Shown: positions 14,653 through 14,981 of the stretch, one piece after another
Numbering within the stretch: position 1 is the first letter of the stretch
Layout of the letters: every line of letters begins with the position of its first letter
Assembly (NCBI GenBank): GCA_937858165.1
Contig: CALLZA010000005.1
Span: 1-14,981 of the forward strand
Length of the DNA: 14,981 nucleotides
Direction: 5' to 3'
Source: an uncultured Ardenticatenia bacterium
GTDB taxonomy: Bacteria; Chloroflexota; Anaerolineae; Promineifilales; Promineifilaceae
Translations under genes and position numbers: made by a program
Notes under the pieces: generated by a model
What the model saw: only the letters and a program-made list of their open reading frames with translations
Told to the model about the DNA's origin: nothing
Database searches by the model: none

Positions 14653-14656
14653 CCTC
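14653..14656 (-). promoter_or_regulatory. Ribosome-binding site deciding the GTG start at 14646
   Basis: GAGG on the minus strand lies 6 bases before GTG 14646 but only 3 before TTG 14649, favouring the GTG. Confidence 0.4.
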
Positions 14657-14667
14657 GGTTCGTCTCA

Positions 14668-14695
14668 CCACTCTTGTGAAGTTTAGCACAAGTGG
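14668..14695 (-). promoter_or_regulatory. Inverted repeat in the gap upstream of the small membrane-protein gene
   Basis: cttgtg (14673-14678) and cacaag (14687-14692) pair exactly around an 8-base AT-rich loop, extended by cca/tgg (14668-14670 and 14693-14695) across a 2-base bulge. It lies in the 67-base gap between the upstream partial gene and the small membrane-protein gene. No T-run follows, so it could be an operator or a leader hairpin. Confidence 0.35.
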
Positions 14696-14713
14696 CGCCC
14701 AGAGCGAAACTGT

Positions 14714-14824
14714 TCAATCAAGGATCAACTCCTCACGTCCGGCCAGCGTGGCCTCGATGTGGTCGATGACGATATCAAGGTGGTGCGGCTGGTGGACGAA
14801 GTCGAGTTGCTGGGTGCGCAGAGG
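14714..14824 (-). CDS. C-terminal fragment of an unidentified protein (5' end lost at adapter junction)
   Basis: The last 36 residues plus TGA of a minus-strand gene, ending HIEATLAGREELILD. Codon use is GC3-rich like the other genes here, and the frame stays open up to the junction with adapter sequence at 14825, where genuine sequence stops. The residues beyond that junction in the same frame (for example RSRGLGDVYKRQ) are translated adapter and do not belong to the protein. The mixture of His, Asp and aliphatic residues looks like a soluble protein. The fragment is too short to assign a family. It is on the same strand as, and 67 bases upstream of, the small membrane-protein gene. Confidence 0.6.
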   Translation of the reverse strand, partial: PLRTQQLDFVHQPHHLDIVIDHIEATLAGREELILD

Positions 14825-14890
14825 CTGTCTCTTATACACATCTCCGAGCCCACGAGACCGTACTAGATATCGTATGCCGTCTTCTGCTTG
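14825..14890 (+). other. Illumina Nextera adapter, index and P7 sequence (artefact)
   Basis: 14825-14843 is the 19-base Tn5 mosaic end used in Nextera libraries. 14844-14858 is the remaining read-2 adapter. CGTACTAG (14859-14866) is the i7 index known as N702. 14867-14890 is the P7 flow-cell sequence with one mismatch at 14869. The order and spacing are exactly those of read-through past a short insert. The plus-strand translation gives LLYTSPSPRD, a well-known adapter peptide in databases. This is not genomic DNA. Confidence 0.98.
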
Positions 14891-14981
14891 CAAAAAAAAA
14901 AAAAACACACCGATATGAGACATACTGTGTTCTCCATTAATAGAAGTACCAAAAATAATGTGCATAGTACGACTACAGACA
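14891..14981. other. Poly-A and read-through noise after the adapter (artefact)
   Basis: 14892-14905 is a run of 14 A, and the remaining 76 bases follow the end of the P7 sequence, where no template exists. Composition shifts from GC-rich to AT-rich. This is sequencing noise carried into the assembly, probably from a single read. No biological feature should be called here. Confidence 0.92.

Noticed and set aside
14825..14843. Tn5/IS50 mosaic end as a real transposon insertion
   Set aside because: It is followed directly by adapter, index and P7 sequence in library order, so it comes from library preparation and not from a transposon.
14892..14905. Poly-A run as a terminator or poly-A tail
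   Set aside because: It directly follows P7 sequence and reflects absence of template during sequencing.
14676..14918. An 80-residue plus-strand protein containing LLYTSPSPRD
   Set aside because: A known adapter-derived peptide; the genomic part is antisense to the partial gene.
14714..14965. An 83-residue minus-strand protein starting in the noise region
   Set aside because: Only its last 36 residues are genomic. The middle is translated adapter, and the start codon lies in read-through noise.

Overview
This is a GC-rich window whose real genes all lie on the minus strand. It probably comes from a Chloroflexota genome (Anaerolineae-like) assembled from a metagenome or short reads. That placement is an inference. 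It rests on Ser/Thr-kinase-like membrane proteins with long Pro/Thr/Ala linkers and external SH3b or LysM domains, on an 'LMP-x-V-S' motif before the C-terminal domain of secreted proteins, and on frequent GTG/TTG starts. No rRNA, tRNA, CRISPR array or genuine mobile element was seen.

Layout in the direction of transcription (right to left): the last 36 residues of an unknown gene (14824-14714); a small membrane-anchored protein with one external beta-sandwich-like domain (14646-14038); a kinase-like membrane protein with that same external domain plus LysM (13856-11976); a 1571-residue secreted multi-domain surface protein with cadherin-like and DUF11/CARDB-like repeats (11660-6945); a 623-residue secreted protein with four DUF11/CARDB-like repeats (6830-4959); a second kinase-like membrane protein with an external SH3b domain (4776-3073); and a third secreted repeat protein of more than 1000 residues (3004-1) that runs off the left edge without a stop codon.

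The three secreted proteins are related. They share one C-terminal domain resembling bacterial pre-peptidase (PPC-like) domains, and the 623-residue protein is collinear with the last third of the 1571-residue one, including ten paired cysteines. Both kinase-like proteins appear to be pseudokinases: the glycine loop is lost, the VAIK lysine is replaced by an acidic residue, HRD is HHD and the subdomain IX Asp is lost. Each stands immediately upstream of a secreted repeat protein, so the layout 'pseudokinase then surface protein(s)' occurs twice. The most economical reading is a cell-surface adhesion or envelope module in which wall-binding membrane pseudokinases act as sensors or scaffolds for large secreted repeat proteins. 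This function is not demonstrated by the sequence.

The right end (14825-14981) is not genomic. It is an Illumina Nextera adapter with index and P7 sequence, a poly-A run and read-through noise. Annotation and database matches there should be discarded.
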